The notes below the pieces were generated by a model. The model ran no database searches, had not been told where the DNA came from, and saw only the letters and a list, made by a program, of their open reading frames with translations. A stretch of DNA of 64,000 nt from Archaeoglobus sp. UBA234 (GTDB lineage: Archaea > Halobacteriota > Archaeoglobi > Archaeoglobales > Archaeoglobaceae), in NCBI GenBank assembly GCA_002494625.1, contig DACH01000004.1:34006-98005 (forward strand), read 5' to 3'. Made by a program: the position numbers and the translations under genes. Shown in pieces: positions 1-8,330 of this stretch. The stretch's first letter is position 1. Every line of letters starts with the position of its first letter.

Positions 1-110
1 AAAAGCACCTTTCCCGCTCCTTTTCCAAACTGATAGTCAGCTACATCTCTAACCAGCCTTAAATTCTCTTCTCTTGATTTGAATTCTACATTTTCAGGTT
101 TTCTTGCCAT
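1..110 (-). CDS. PUA-domain RNA-binding protein, N-terminal part only
   Basis: The gene starts at the ATG complementary to 108-110 and runs off the left edge, so only about 36 residues are visible. The N-terminus contains REENLRLVRDVADYQFGKGA, which resembles the opening of archaeal PUA-domain proteins related to archaeosine transglycosylases and pseudouridine synthases. That family assignment is from recall of the motif. A GAGGTG ribosome binding site lies 5 nt before the ATG. It begins 9 nt after the stop of the cis-prenyltransferase-like gene, so the two are probably cotranscribed. Function cannot be fixed from the fragment. Confidence 0.6.
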   Translation of the reverse strand, partial: MARKPENVEFKSREENLRLVRDVADYQFGKGAGKVL

Positions 111-119
111 TCTAACACC

Positions 120-767
120 TCATCTTCCGAATCTCCTCTCTCTTTTCTGATAACCCCTCAGACACCTGAGAAAATCAATATATCTCATGTCACTCCACCC
201 TATATCGAGAAAGTAAAGCTCGCTGTAAATGCTCTGCCAGATTAGAAAGTCAGGTATATCTTCCCCTGCCTTGATTATAAGATCTGGAGAGTTCTTTATT
301 TTCAGATATTTTTCAACATCTTCCTCACAGATCTCTTCAGGCCGAATCTCTCCTCTTTCAACCAGTTCAGCCATCTTTTTAATGGCATCCGTTATTTCAA
401 CTCTCCCACCATACCCAACAATCAGGTTCAGATGGTAATCGCCATCTCCATTTTCTATGAATTCGTCTGGAGTAATGAGATTTATATTTAAATTTCCCCC
501 ATTGAGTCTCCTCACCTCACCAAGGATTCTGTCAGGGAATTCCTTATAATTTCTTTTTCCTGAGACATGGATGCAGAGGGTTATTTCTTTTATCCCGAGT
601 TTGAAACACCAGGTAATGAGTTCCCGGAATTTTTCAACATGATTCTCAATCTCTACATCCTCGGTCACAACCATAATGTGTTCGGGTAAAAAGCCCTTTA
701 TGACATCCTTCTCAAGCCTTTTTTCATATAGTTTCCTGGCAAACCCGGGAACAGGGAGACTCAGCAT
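120..767 (-). CDS. Cis-prenyltransferase-like protein lacking the catalytic DGN motif (probable NgBR-like subunit)
   Basis: The 215-residue protein matches the undecaprenyl diphosphate synthase (cis-prenyltransferase) family along its length. It has LNLIVGYGGRVEITDA in the middle, then PDLIIKAGEDIPDFLIWQSI and a C-terminal YQKRERRFGR. The N-terminal P-loop that normally reads H-x-A-x-I-M-D-G-N-R-R and holds the catalytic Asp is replaced by PEHIMVVTEDVEIEN, so the active-site Asp is absent. The C-terminal RxG (RFG) motif is kept. This is the pattern of the accessory NgBR/Nus1 subunit of eukaryotic heteromeric enzymes. From memory, a heteromeric cis-prenyltransferase has been characterised in A. 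fulgidus. The likely role is dolichyl/polyprenyl carrier lipid synthesis with a catalytic partner encoded elsewhere. Confidence 0.8.
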   Translation of the reverse strand: MLSLPVPGFARKLYEKRLEKDVIKGFLPEHIMVVTEDVEIENHVEKFRELITWCFKLGIKEITLCIHVSGKRNYKEFPDRILGEVRRLNGGNLNINLITPDEFIENGDGDYHLNLIVGYGGRVEITDAIKKMAELVERGEIRPEEICEEDVEKYLKIKNSPDLIIKAGEDIPDFLIWQSIYSELYFLDIGWSDMRYIDFLRCLRGYQKRERRFGR

Positions 768-806
768 CGGTAGTTTTTTAAAATTGAAGTTACTTAACCT
801 TTGCCG

Positions 807-2078
807 ATGGAAAGATCAGTTTTAAAGAAGAGCGCTGAAAGCAACAAATATCTTCCACTCACACTCTTAGCAATTACACCGTCTGTTTTACTCCCCTATC
901 TTGAATTTAGAGATGTTCTTGGTATATTTTCCATATTTTTTCTTTTATTCCTGTTCTACAGTGGAAAAAGAATAAGATTCACACTCTCAAATCCCGGTAT
1001 CGAGACCTCCTACTTCAATTACTATGCCATTTCCATCATTCTGATTGTGCTAACCCTCTCCGTGCCTGAATATATTGCTGGTGCCTCCATCTTTATGGTT
1101 ATTGCCTTTGAATTGCTCAGCAGAGTTAAAAAAACAAAAGGAGCTTCTTTGATAAACATCAGTGTACTTACAACTTTTTCTGTTATTTATTTCCTCTTCT
1201 ACTTTGTTTCAACAGGACTTTCATACAGCATCGATTTTATTCTTTTCCTCTCCCTTATCGGCGGGATAACCGGTGCTCTCATAATGAGTGTCGATACAGA
1301 GAGCGATAAGAGGGTTACACTCCTGCTTTCAACTTTTACAGTTTTCCTGATTTTCAACATTTATGGCTTTTCTGCAAGGTTTGACCAGCTCTTCTTTGCT
1401 TTCATTCTTTCGTTCATCCTTGCTCTCAGCGCCATGAGGGCAGGAGTGGCTGATGAGAGTGGCTTGCTAAGCGCTACCCTCATAGGTACACTGATGATTG
1501 TTTTCACGGATATCAGATTCTTCATCGTTCTTCTCTCTTTTTACATTATAGGCTCCTTCGCAACAAAATACAGATACTCCATGAAAAAAGAAATGGGAAT
1601 AGAGGAGCCTGCCGGGGGTACAAGAGGCTATGCCAATGTTTTCGCTAACAGCCTATCAGCTCTTTTCTTCGCTATGAACTATGGTGTTTATGGGAGCGAC
1701 CTCTTTCTGGTATCCTTCGTTGCATCGGTTGCTGCTGCCCTTGGAGACACGATAGCAAGTGAAATAGGCAAGACGAGCAAGAAGGTTTACCTGATAACAA
1801 ACTTTGAAAGAGTCAGAGCAGGAGAGAGTGGAGGTATTTCCCTGATAGGTGAGATATCTGCTCTCGCCGGTTGTGGAGTCATTGTTTTGATTGCAGTGTT
1901 ATCCGGAATTCTGCCACCCAGCCTTTCAACCATCCCCCTCATAGCGGGTTTCATAGCAGTCCATGTGGACAGTGTTCTTGGAGCAACACTGGAGAAGTAT
2001 GGGTACCTCACCAACTCCGGAGTGAACTTTTTTGCCACCCTTAGCACGATGGTCTTTTGCTATTTCCTTATACTATGA
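807..2078 (+). CDS. DUF92 integral membrane protein (phytyl-phosphate-kinase-like, CTP-dependent)
   Basis: A protein of about 423 residues with at least ten hydrophobic segments. The C-terminal half carries the DUF92 signature: an EEPAGGTRGYANVFANS stretch, DTIASEIGK, and a Gly-rich GESGGISLIGE loop. DUF92 includes plant VTE6, which phosphorylates phytyl phosphate, so a prenyl-phosphate kinase role in isoprenoid lipid salvage is plausible. The archaeal substrate is unknown. A TTG at 801 gives only two extra residues; the ATG at 807 is preferred. It is divergent from the cis-prenyltransferase-like gene with about 40 bp between starts, so the two may share a promoter region. Both would act on polyprenyl phosphates. 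Confidence 0.75.
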   Translation: MERSVLKKSAESNKYLPLTLLAITPSVLLPYLEFRDVLGIFSIFFLLFLFYSGKRIRFTLSNPGIETSYFNYYAISIILIVLTLSVPEYIAGASIFMVIAFELLSRVKKTKGASLINISVLTTFSVIYFLFYFVSTGLSYSIDFILFLSLIGGITGALIMSVDTESDKRVTLLLSTFTVFLIFNIYGFSARFDQLFFAFILSFILALSAMRAGVADESGLLSATLIGTLMIVFTDIRFFIVLLSFYIIGSFATKYRYSMKKEMGIEEPAGGTRGYANVFANSLSALFFAMNYGVYGSDLFLVSFVASVAAALGDTIASEIGKTSKKVYLITNFERVRAGESGGISLIGEISALAGCGVIVLIAVLSGILPPSLSTIPLIAGFIAVHVDSVLGATLEKYGYLTNSGVNFFATLSTMVFCYFLIL

Positions 2079-2085
2079 AGCAGAA

Positions 2086-3990
2086 TCAGAGCTTCCTGCG
2101 GATATAGTAGGCGAAAAATACTGATATTACCGAAATCGCTATTTCAAATCCCGGAATCTCTTTAACTATTTTTTCTACCTCAGGCAGTTTTGGAATCTTT
2201 GGTTCTATTCTTGAAATCTCCGGAATTGTTTTGCTCTTCTCTGAATCCGATTTCGTGGTGTTATCAAAATTAAATTCTATCTTTACAATCTGAGCTCCAG
2301 GATATACTTTTGACAGAGAAAGCATGAGCTTTGCAAGCCTTTCAGAGAGTTTGTAGTATGAGAGTTTTACAACTGGATTTTCAGCTGTATCAGCATACTC
2401 CATATAGGCAACAGGCAGTACTGGAGTAAGAATGTTCTCAAGCTCTCCAATGGCATTTCTGGCTGAGTTACTGGCTGATTCAACCTTTGAGTTCAAAAGA
2501 TCCTCATCAACATTTATGAGTTCGATAGAGAGGCTTGCTTTGGTAATTCCATCGATTGCAGAGACCGCAGAACCTGCATAGAATCCCTCATCAAGCTGCT
2601 TCCTTGCAAGTTTAATGCTTTTTTCAGCCTCATCTATCAGAGTCGGATATCCCCCAATCTCAGTGGCATAAACTACAATCGATTCCGCCTGACCGAGGTA
2701 GAACTGGGCTCTTCTTTCAAGCTCCCCATCCTTGAGGGGGATATCCTCATCCACCGTTTCAAGGAGAGAGAGCCAGACTCTTGCACTCTCTACCCTCTCT
2801 TTCGCGAGGGCAAGGTATTTAATGGATTCAACCATATCCTCAGAGGTTCTTGCCAGATAAAGGTAATCCTCTGCAAGTGTTACCCTCTCCTGTGCAGCCC
2901 CAAATAGCTGGAATGATTCTATACCCATACTTTTCTGAGAGAGAAGATACTCCTTGCTTCTACCGATCTCATCTTCAACATTCTGGAACTCCCTCTCTAA
3001 GTCATCTGCAGTTTCTATTATCTGGGTGTAGTAAAGGGTTCTGAGCTCTATCTTCGCAGTAAAGTACTGACTGGTGGAGGTGTAGTAATTTCCCTCCTCA
3101 TAACTCCTTTCTCCTGCCCTCATGTACTCTTCAGCCTTATCTGTTGAGAGACCCATTTCCTTTACAGTTGAGTAAAGATCTGATGTGTCTTTCTTCATTA
3201 TCTCAGCTAATCTTTTAAGGAGGTCCGAGTATCTGGAAATGTTTGTTTCAAACTTTGATTTTACAATGGTGTGATTGGTGTAGTACAGAAGAGCCTCCTC
3301 AATCGTCTCAACCTCAACAACATTTACCCCAAGCTCTTTTCCATACTCAACAAGGTCAACAGGTTTGCTTTTCTTTGTTATGAAAATAAAGGGACCCTTT
3401 TTTTCCTCCAGTGTCTCTTCAACATTTACAACTCTCTGTCCTTTTGGTATCAGGAAAATCTTTGCCCCGTTATCTGCTGCTGCCTTGAGCTTGTAGGGTA
3501 TCCCTCCCACAGGTCCGATAAACCCGTCAGGATATATCATTCCAGTCATGTAAACATCCTTTCTCACTGTCAGATCTTTCAAAGCAGCCATTGTTGCTAT
3601 CGTCATAACTCCACCAGCAGATGGACCGCCAACAATAGGTGAGTCAGCCTCTACCGTGAAGAAGAAGTCGTAATTCATAAAATCCATCCCGAGAATATCG
3701 CAGGCTGTAAGAGCTGCGAGCTGAGCACTGCCCTGCATATCTATCTGGGTATACGGCAGAGTCGATACAAATACACGCCCTTCTCCGGGTGTAACAGTGA
3801 CAGATATGTCTATCACCGCTCCTTCTGGTGGTTCAGTACTCTTAACAGCAACAGCCCTTATTTTAACCTCAGTTGCGTTCAGAAACTCTGCACTAACTTT
3901 TTTTACAATCTCCGGGCTGGAATGAGATAAAAATAGACTAAAACCCATAGTCAGGAAAAGAATAAGCAGCAGGATTAGAGTATTTTTCAT
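2086..3990 (-). CDS. Membrane-anchored Lon-like serine protease (COG1750 type)
   Basis: The start is placed at the ATG at 3990, giving about 634 residues, because a clear signal/anchor helix (LILLLILFLTMGFSLFL) follows at once. A longer frame to 4146 adds a basic, low-complexity stretch without a ribosome site. The protease domain follows: GGPSAGG supplies the nucleophile Ser (about residue 124) and GGIPYKLKAA the Lys (about residue 167). Their spacing of 43 residues equals the Ser-Lys spacing of Lon. A long helical, TPR-like region rich in Glu and Arg follows, and the protein ends in a second membrane helix with a basic tail (YYIRRKL). There is no AAA+ ATPase domain. The likely role is extracytoplasmic proteolysis. 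It is convergent with DUF92, with 7 bp between stops. Confidence 0.78.
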   Translation of the reverse strand: MKNTLILLLILFLTMGFSLFLSHSSPEIVKKVSAEFLNATEVKIRAVAVKSTEPPEGAVIDISVTVTPGEGRVFVSTLPYTQIDMQGSAQLAALTACDILGMDFMNYDFFFTVEADSPIVGGPSAGGVMTIATMAALKDLTVRKDVYMTGMIYPDGFIGPVGGIPYKLKAAADNGAKIFLIPKGQRVVNVEETLEEKKGPFIFITKKSKPVDLVEYGKELGVNVVEVETIEEALLYYTNHTIVKSKFETNISRYSDLLKRLAEIMKKDTSDLYSTVKEMGLSTDKAEEYMRAGERSYEEGNYYTSTSQYFTAKIELRTLYYTQIIETADDLEREFQNVEDEIGRSKEYLLSQKSMGIESFQLFGAAQERVTLAEDYLYLARTSEDMVESIKYLALAKERVESARVWLSLLETVDEDIPLKDGELERRAQFYLGQAESIVVYATEIGGYPTLIDEAEKSIKLARKQLDEGFYAGSAVSAIDGITKASLSIELINVDEDLLNSKVESASNSARNAIGELENILTPVLPVAYMEYADTAENPVVKLSYYKLSERLAKLMLSLSKVYPGAQIVKIEFNFDNTTKSDSEKSKTIPEISRIEPKIPKLPEVEKIVKEIPGFEIAISVISVFFAYYIRRKL

Positions 3991-4255
3991 TAAATTTGGT
4001 GAGTTTTGCTCTGAGAATTTTGAAACAGTTTTTTTGAGCTTTAATTTTTTTGAATGCATGGAAAAGAATAGGTTGCTGAAAAAATAATGTTTTCGGTAAC
4101 AGTTTATCTGAGTTCTCCTTTTAATCCTCTGCTCAGCCTTTTTCAACCACCACTGGAATCATCGTAAACATGTCTGTGGGAATTCCAAAACGCTTCATTA
4201 AGCCTGTCTGCTTCAATCCGGAAAATTTTTCAATTTTAGCCAAAACATAGATTCA

Positions 4256-4837
4256 ATGGGTAATATAGACAACCTGATCTTTGATTTAGATGGGACTCTC
4301 ACTGAATTCAATCTACCCTTTGATAAGATAAGGGACAGATTAAGAATAAAAGAGAGGTTCGTTCTTGAAAGCATTCTCAAATCCAGCCCCAAAGAAAGAG
4401 AAAGAAAATTTGAGGTACTTAAACGCTTTGAAATCGAAGCTGCAAAAAATTCGAAGCTCATCCCGGGAGTGAAAGAAATAATTGAGCTTATTGAGGGCAA
4501 GAATATTAAAAAAGGGATCGTTACCAGAAACTGCAAAGAAAGCGTGGAGATATTTTCCAGAAAGTTCAGAATCGATTTTGACTACATTATCAGTCGGGAA
4601 AGAATCACTCCTAAGCCCTCTCCACTTCCAGTGGTTCTTGCTATTCTTCTCGCAAAATCAAGACCGGAAAATAGCTTAGTTGTTGGTGATTTCAAGTTCG
4701 ATTTAATCTCGGGAAAGCTTGCTGGGGTTAAAACGGTTCTCCTCAAAACAGAAAAAAACTCAGAAATGATTGATGAATTCATTCCCCTCGCTGACTATGT
4801 GATTGAAGACATAAGGGAGCTTAAGAGGCTGATTTAA
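4256..4837 (+). CDS. HAD-superfamily hydrolase (phosphoglycolate-phosphatase-like)
   Basis: A 193-residue HAD phosphatase. Motif I is FDLDGTLTE near the N-terminus, with the nucleophile and acid Asp. Motif II is the Thr of GIVTRN, the motif III Lys lies in RITPKPSP, and motif IV is VVGDFKFDLISG. The cap is the short helical C1 insert after motif I. The substrate is probably a small phosphorylated metabolite such as phosphoglycolate, but sequence cannot settle this. It is transcribed alone, divergent from the protease gene. Confidence 0.75.
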   Translation: MGNIDNLIFDLDGTLTEFNLPFDKIRDRLRIKERFVLESILKSSPKERERKFEVLKRFEIEAAKNSKLIPGVKEIIELIEGKNIKKGIVTRNCKESVEIFSRKFRIDFDYIISRERITPKPSPLPVVLAILLAKSRPENSLVVGDFKFDLISGKLAGVKTVLLKTEKNSEMIDEFIPLADYVIEDIRELKRLI

Positions 4838-4864
4838 GAGCTTTAAGATGTTCTTTTGAGATGA

Positions 4865-5275
4865 TCAATTGAATGATGTTTCAAAAATAAGAATAAAATT
4901 GTGAACCACAATAAAAACATATACGAGAGTGCTCCAGATCATTGCAAGAAAGACTGAACTTATAACAACAGTGCGAATTTTCTCTGCGATGGTGGGAGTG
5001 CTGTAATCATCAATTCTAACTTTTTTACACTTCAGAAGCAAAATAAAAGGTACGAGAGGGATTAAAATCTTGTAGATAGCCATCAATAGAGGTGACTTTG
5101 AATAAAGAAAGGCTATAAACAAATTCAGCTCCTCATAAAATCCCGTGTTGAGTGCAAAAAGGGTTGTAAATAGATCGGCAAAATTTATGGTTGTGAAAAG
5201 CAGCAGGAGAGCAATGATGTTCCTGTTGCTGAGGAGTGTATAATTTCTGCTGAGCAATTCATAAACAACCATCAA
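4865..5275 (-). CDS. Small integral membrane protein, DUF5658-like
   Basis: A 136-residue protein with four predicted membrane helices at roughly 20-40, 60-85, 95-110 and 115-135. A polar NFADLFTTLFAL motif in helix 1 is followed by a conserved-looking acidic FYEELN turn, which recalls the DUF5658 layout. No catalytic motif is visible and the function is unknown. It is convergent with the HAD gene, with only 27 bp between the stops. The frame opens with two consecutive Met codons, so the start is uncertain by one residue. Confidence 0.55.
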   Translation of the reverse strand: MMVVYELLSRNYTLLSNRNIIALLLLFTTINFADLFTTLFALNTGFYEELNLFIAFLYSKSPLLMAIYKILIPLVPFILLLKCKKVRIDDYSTPTIAEKIRTVVISSVFLAMIWSTLVYVFIVVHNFILIFETSFN

Positions 5276-5364
5276 CCAATTTTGAGAAAATTATTTAATA
5301 AATTTTTTCACCTTCTGAATATATAATCATCATATTAATTATGATTACAATACGGTGATGATGT

Positions 5365-6159
5365 TTATTCGAAGAGTTTTCCAAGGTGTTCGAGCACATA
5401 ATCTGGTTTTAAGCCACTTCTCTCAATCATTTCTTCAAGGTTCTCCTCTGTAGTAACACCACTCAGCACAAGCAGAGTTTTTGCACCTATCCTTTTTCCT
5501 GCCTCCACATCAACATCGATCTGATCCCCAACCACCACAACATCACTTGCTTCGAGTCCAAGAGTTTCCAATGCTTTGTTCATTATCACAGTCTCAGGTT
5601 TCCCACAGATGCAATCGGGCATTCTGCCCGTCATCCAGTAGAGGGCACCAACTATCATTCCCGTACCGGGAATAGGACCATCTTCAGAAGGAAAAATTCT
5701 GTCAGGATTTGTGGCGTAATACAGTTTGCTCTTATCAAGGCACATTCTGAGAGCTTTTGTCATTATATCGAAGTTTATTCCTCTGTTTGATCCTACAACA
5801 AGAATATCTGCCTCGGTGTAGTCAACAATATCGTGTCCCGCAAGCTTCAGTTCCTCAATTAACCCTTCCTCACCTGTCGTGAAAATCCTGCTTCCTCCAT
5901 GCTTTTCTCTTATATACTCTGCAGTCGCATAGGTTGTTAAAATCATCTGATTCTCATCCACATCTAAGCCATATCCCCGAAACCTCTCAGTATAAATTCT
6001 CCTGCTCCTTGTTGAGTTGTTGGAAACGAAGACGACCTTTTTTCCCAGATCCATGAGCTTCTTAACTGCCTCAACCGCAGGCTTGATGGGTTTTTTTCCT
6101 TTCCCAACCACACCATCAACATCCAGAATAAACCCCTTCTTTTCTAGGAGAGAGTGCAT
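5365..6159 (-). CDS. HAD-IIA (NagD/p-nitrophenylphosphatase-like) phosphatase
   Basis: The 264 residues have the class IIA HAD arrangement. Motif I is FILDVDGVVGKG, motif II is VVFVSNNSTRSRR, the large C2 cap runs from about residue 60 to 190, and the C-terminal motifs include GKPE and VVVVGDQIDVDVEAGKR. The family dephosphorylates sugar phosphates, nucleotides or phosphoglycolate, and the archaeal substrate is usually unassigned. It appears monocistronic, about 50 bp downstream of the SAM hydrolase gene on the same strand. Confidence 0.8.
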   Translation of the reverse strand: MHSLLEKKGFILDVDGVVGKGKKPIKPAVEAVKKLMDLGKKVVFVSNNSTRSRRIYTERFRGYGLDVDENQMILTTYATAEYIREKHGGSRIFTTGEEGLIEELKLAGHDIVDYTEADILVVGSNRGINFDIMTKALRMCLDKSKLYYATNPDRIFPSEDGPIPGTGMIVGALYWMTGRMPDCICGKPETVIMNKALETLGLEASDVVVVGDQIDVDVEAGKRIGAKTLLVLSGVTTEENLEEMIERSGLKPDYVLEHLGKLFE

Positions 6160-6211
6160 GAGTTAAAATCTCATCCAGACTAAAAATAACTTTTGAATCA
6201 AGAAGATGTTA

Positions 6212-7063
6212 TTAGAGAAATTCAAATGTTATTTTTCCTATATCCACACCCAATTTCTCGGAGGCGTTTTCATTCCTCAGGCTGAATTCGAGTGTATCAA
6301 AACTTCCTATAAGTGCCAGTGGTTCACCTACCTCAACATCGGAGTATGTCTCAACAAATGGAAACTCAACTCCCCTTATACTGATCTTTTCAGGCTTTAG
6401 CTTCTCAACAACTTCTCTTTTTAAGTCGGTTATGATGTTCCCGAAAGAGTCGATATGTGCTACATTGCATTCAACAAACCCACCCGAGATCCGGGGGTTG
6501 AACAGATCTATCTTTACAGGTTCTTTCCCAAAATCCTCGGCAATCTCATGCATTCTGCCGAGTGCGGTAAGAGCGGCAGCTGGAGCAAAAACATCTCTCC
6601 CGTGGAAGGTTGATGAGAGTCTGCCAGTGTATTTGCTGGTTTTATGCATATCAACCCTGAACATGCGCCCGATATTATCCATAACCCCAGAAAGAATGCC
6701 GTTGTCAGGTACTATGAAAAAGCTGTTCTCAAAGCTGTTCTTGCCTTCCGCTATGATTATATCTCTGTCCGTTCCCACTCCGGGATCAACCACCGCAACA
6801 TGAACGGAGTTATCAAAAAAGCTGGAGTAACTGGCGAGTAAAAAAGCCCCCTGAAGTATATTCTGTGGTTTAACCGAATGGTTTATGTCTATGATGCTGG
6901 CATCGGGGTGTATTTTCAAAATTACACCTTTCATAACCCCAGGATAAAAATCTCCAAAGTCTGTCAGTAGAGTTATAGTCCTCTTCACCGCAGATTTTTC
7001 TGAAGCCATGTGGGGGTTCATACAGGTGATACTGTTTACCTGTTTTTGAAGTTTGCCCAGCAT
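6212..7063 (-). CDS. SAM hydroxide adenosyltransferase (DUF62 family)
   Basis: The protein belongs to the DUF62 family, which hydrolyses S-adenosylmethionine to adenosine and methionine and is related to fluorinase and chlorinase. Recognisable elements are ITLLTDFGDFYPGVMKG at the N-terminus, VHVAVVDPGVGT, FIVPDNGIL, TFHGRDVFAPAAA, and the C-terminal-domain IDSFGNIITDL. The N-terminus is uncertain: the longest frame starts at 7063, but Met codons at 7021 and 7009 are closer to the family's usual start, and none has a clear ribosome site. The physiological role is still unclear. It is divergent from the DUF169 gene. Confidence 0.85.
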   Translation of the reverse strand: MLGKLQKQVNSITCMNPHMASEKSAVKRTITLLTDFGDFYPGVMKGVILKIHPDASIIDINHSVKPQNILQGAFLLASYSSFFDNSVHVAVVDPGVGTDRDIIIAEGKNSFENSFFIVPDNGILSGVMDNIGRMFRVDMHKTSKYTGRLSSTFHGRDVFAPAAALTALGRMHEIAEDFGKEPVKIDLFNPRISGGFVECNVAHIDSFGNIITDLKREVVEKLKPEKISIRGVEFPFVETYSDVEVGEPLALIGSFDTLEFSLRNENASEKLGVDIGKITFEFL

Positions 7064-7120
7064 TCAGTAAGGATAGGAGATATGGCCAAAGTTTATATCT
7101 GATTAAAGAGGGATTTAAGT

Positions 7121-7867
7121 ATGGAATGGAGCAAACTCGGGAAAGAGGTTTTTGATATCCTGCGGCTCAGAACACCACCTGTCGGAATCTTATTCTCTGA
7201 AAAGGAGTATATTCCTGAAGGATCGTTCAGACCATCAAAATACGGGTTGAAAATGGCAGTCTGTCAGGCTATCGGTTTTGCAAGATACAGTGGAAGGACT
7301 GTTGCACTTACATATGATGACTTTGCATGTCCTCCTGCCATGGTAATATACGGATTGGTGGAGGGAGAGGTTAAAGAGATTCTGTCAAAAGCAAAATGGC
7401 TGTGTGATGAATCGGCATACTATCCTGAGGATTTCCTGCCAAAAGGGAAGTACAAGACATTCATCTTTGGTGATATGACTACCATGAAGGTTGAGCCTGA
7501 AATAGTAATGGTATTTGGAACTCCTGCCCAGGTTGGAAGACTCATACAGGCAGTGACCTATTTTGGAGGGAGTGTGAAAGCTGAGCTGACAGCCAAAACC
7601 GCCTCATGCTCCGAGGCTTTAATCCCCGCCCTTAATGGAGAGCCAGCAATTTCAGTACCCGGGGCAGGAGATAGAGTCTTTGCAGGTATCGATGAGTGTG
7701 AAATGGTATTCTCCTTTCCGTATTCCTGGATGAATAAAATTCTGGAGGGGCTTAAAAATGCCGGTAAAAACGCCAATGTGAGTTATCCAGTTCAGCCTTT
7801 CCTGTTCTTCTCACCCCGGTTTCCAAAAGTGTATAGAGAGATAATGGAGAAGTTTAAGAGAGTTTGA
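7121..7867 (+). CDS. DUF169 family protein
   Basis: A 248-residue protein with the DUF169 features: an N-terminal LRTPPVGILFSE, a Cys-containing MAVCQAIGFARYSGRTVAL, DFACPPAMVIYGL, and a C-terminal region with EALIPALNGEPAISVPGAGDR. The family is widespread in archaea and anaerobic bacteria and its Cys residues (CQ and ACPPA positions) are conserved. It has no established biochemical role that I know of. It is transcribed alone, divergent from the SAM hydrolase gene with a gap of about 57 bp. Confidence 0.75.
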   Translation: MEWSKLGKEVFDILRLRTPPVGILFSEKEYIPEGSFRPSKYGLKMAVCQAIGFARYSGRTVALTYDDFACPPAMVIYGLVEGEVKEILSKAKWLCDESAYYPEDFLPKGKYKTFIFGDMTTMKVEPEIVMVFGTPAQVGRLIQAVTYFGGSVKAELTAKTASCSEALIPALNGEPAISVPGAGDRVFAGIDECEMVFSFPYSWMNKILEGLKNAGKNANVSYPVQPFLFFSPRFPKVYREIMEKFKRV

Positions 7868-7913
7868 TGAATTCAAATGACTTGAGCTTGAATTTTATTT
7901 GATTTTTATCTGA

Positions 7914-8112
7914 TTTTACGAAAAGAGCTATGACCCAAGGCATCCTGAACTCACCAAGATTGATGAGGGTTTTAAACTTACTATCCCAGAGACCAGCTAC
8001 AAAAAAGAGGGGTTTTCGATTACAGAAGGTGTTTCCTTTGCAAGGGCAAAAAACGACATCAGATAGGGGTGATCTGTTCGAATATGTGAGAGTTTTCTGT
8101 GAGAGCTTGTGA
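7914..8112 (+). pseudogene. Decayed gene fragment, unidentified (frameshifted 3' end)
   Basis: Between DUF169 and cofH one frame (7914-8066) reads as normal protein without any start codon, including YDPRHPELTKIDEGFKL and SITEGVSFARAKNDI, and stops at TAG 8064. The neighbouring frame then continues in the same style (RGDLFEYVRVFCESL) to TGA 8112. A single frameshift near 8055-8063 would join them into one C-terminal segment of about 65 residues. An in-frame TGA at 7911 cuts it off upstream. The family is not recognised. The layout suggests the remnant 3' end of a deleted gene. Confidence 0.4.
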
Positions 8113-8174
8113 GATAGAACTAAAAGAACAGTTTCGAAATTTATGATTTCAGCCACTTTAGTCAATAAAAAGGC

Positions 8175-8298
8175 ATGGATTATGAAAAGACTGTAACGGT
8201 TGTTGTGAAACTCAAAAACATCATATTAGCTCCTCAATTGGAAACAACAATCATCCAAGAATTTAAAGAACTTGTTAGCCCATTCAACTCCTGGATTT
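8175..8298 (+). pseudogene. Possible TnpB N-terminal remnant
   Basis: From ATG 8175 the frame begins MDYEKTVTVVVKLKN and continues with TTIIQEFKELVSPFN. This resembles the opening strand and helix of archaeal IS605/IS1341 TnpB proteins, where a valine-rich VVVKLK start is typical. The similarity ends near 8298, where the tandem repeat at the cofH 3' end begins. The fragment is short, so this is a tentative reading, supported mainly by the clearer TnpB C-terminal relic on the other side of cofGH. Confidence 0.3.
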
Positions 8299-8330
8299 AT
8301 CCTGTCCATTCAATATCCTGTTCATTCAAT
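8299..8330. repeat. 16-bp tandem duplication at the cofH stop codon
   Basis: Two adjacent 16-bp copies, 8299-8314 and 8315-8330, differ at one base (unit ATCCTGTTCATTCAAT). The cofH stop codon (complement of 8326-8328) lies in the copy nearest the gene, and the second copy repeats it downstream. Similar stop-codon duplications occur at ftsY, the DNA ligase and the K+ channel genes. Confidence 0.85.

Noticed and set aside
7854..8165. Minus-strand ORF of 103 codons antisense to the decayed fragment
   Set aside because: It has no motif and no ribosome site, and the plus-strand frames in the same DNA look more like real protein.
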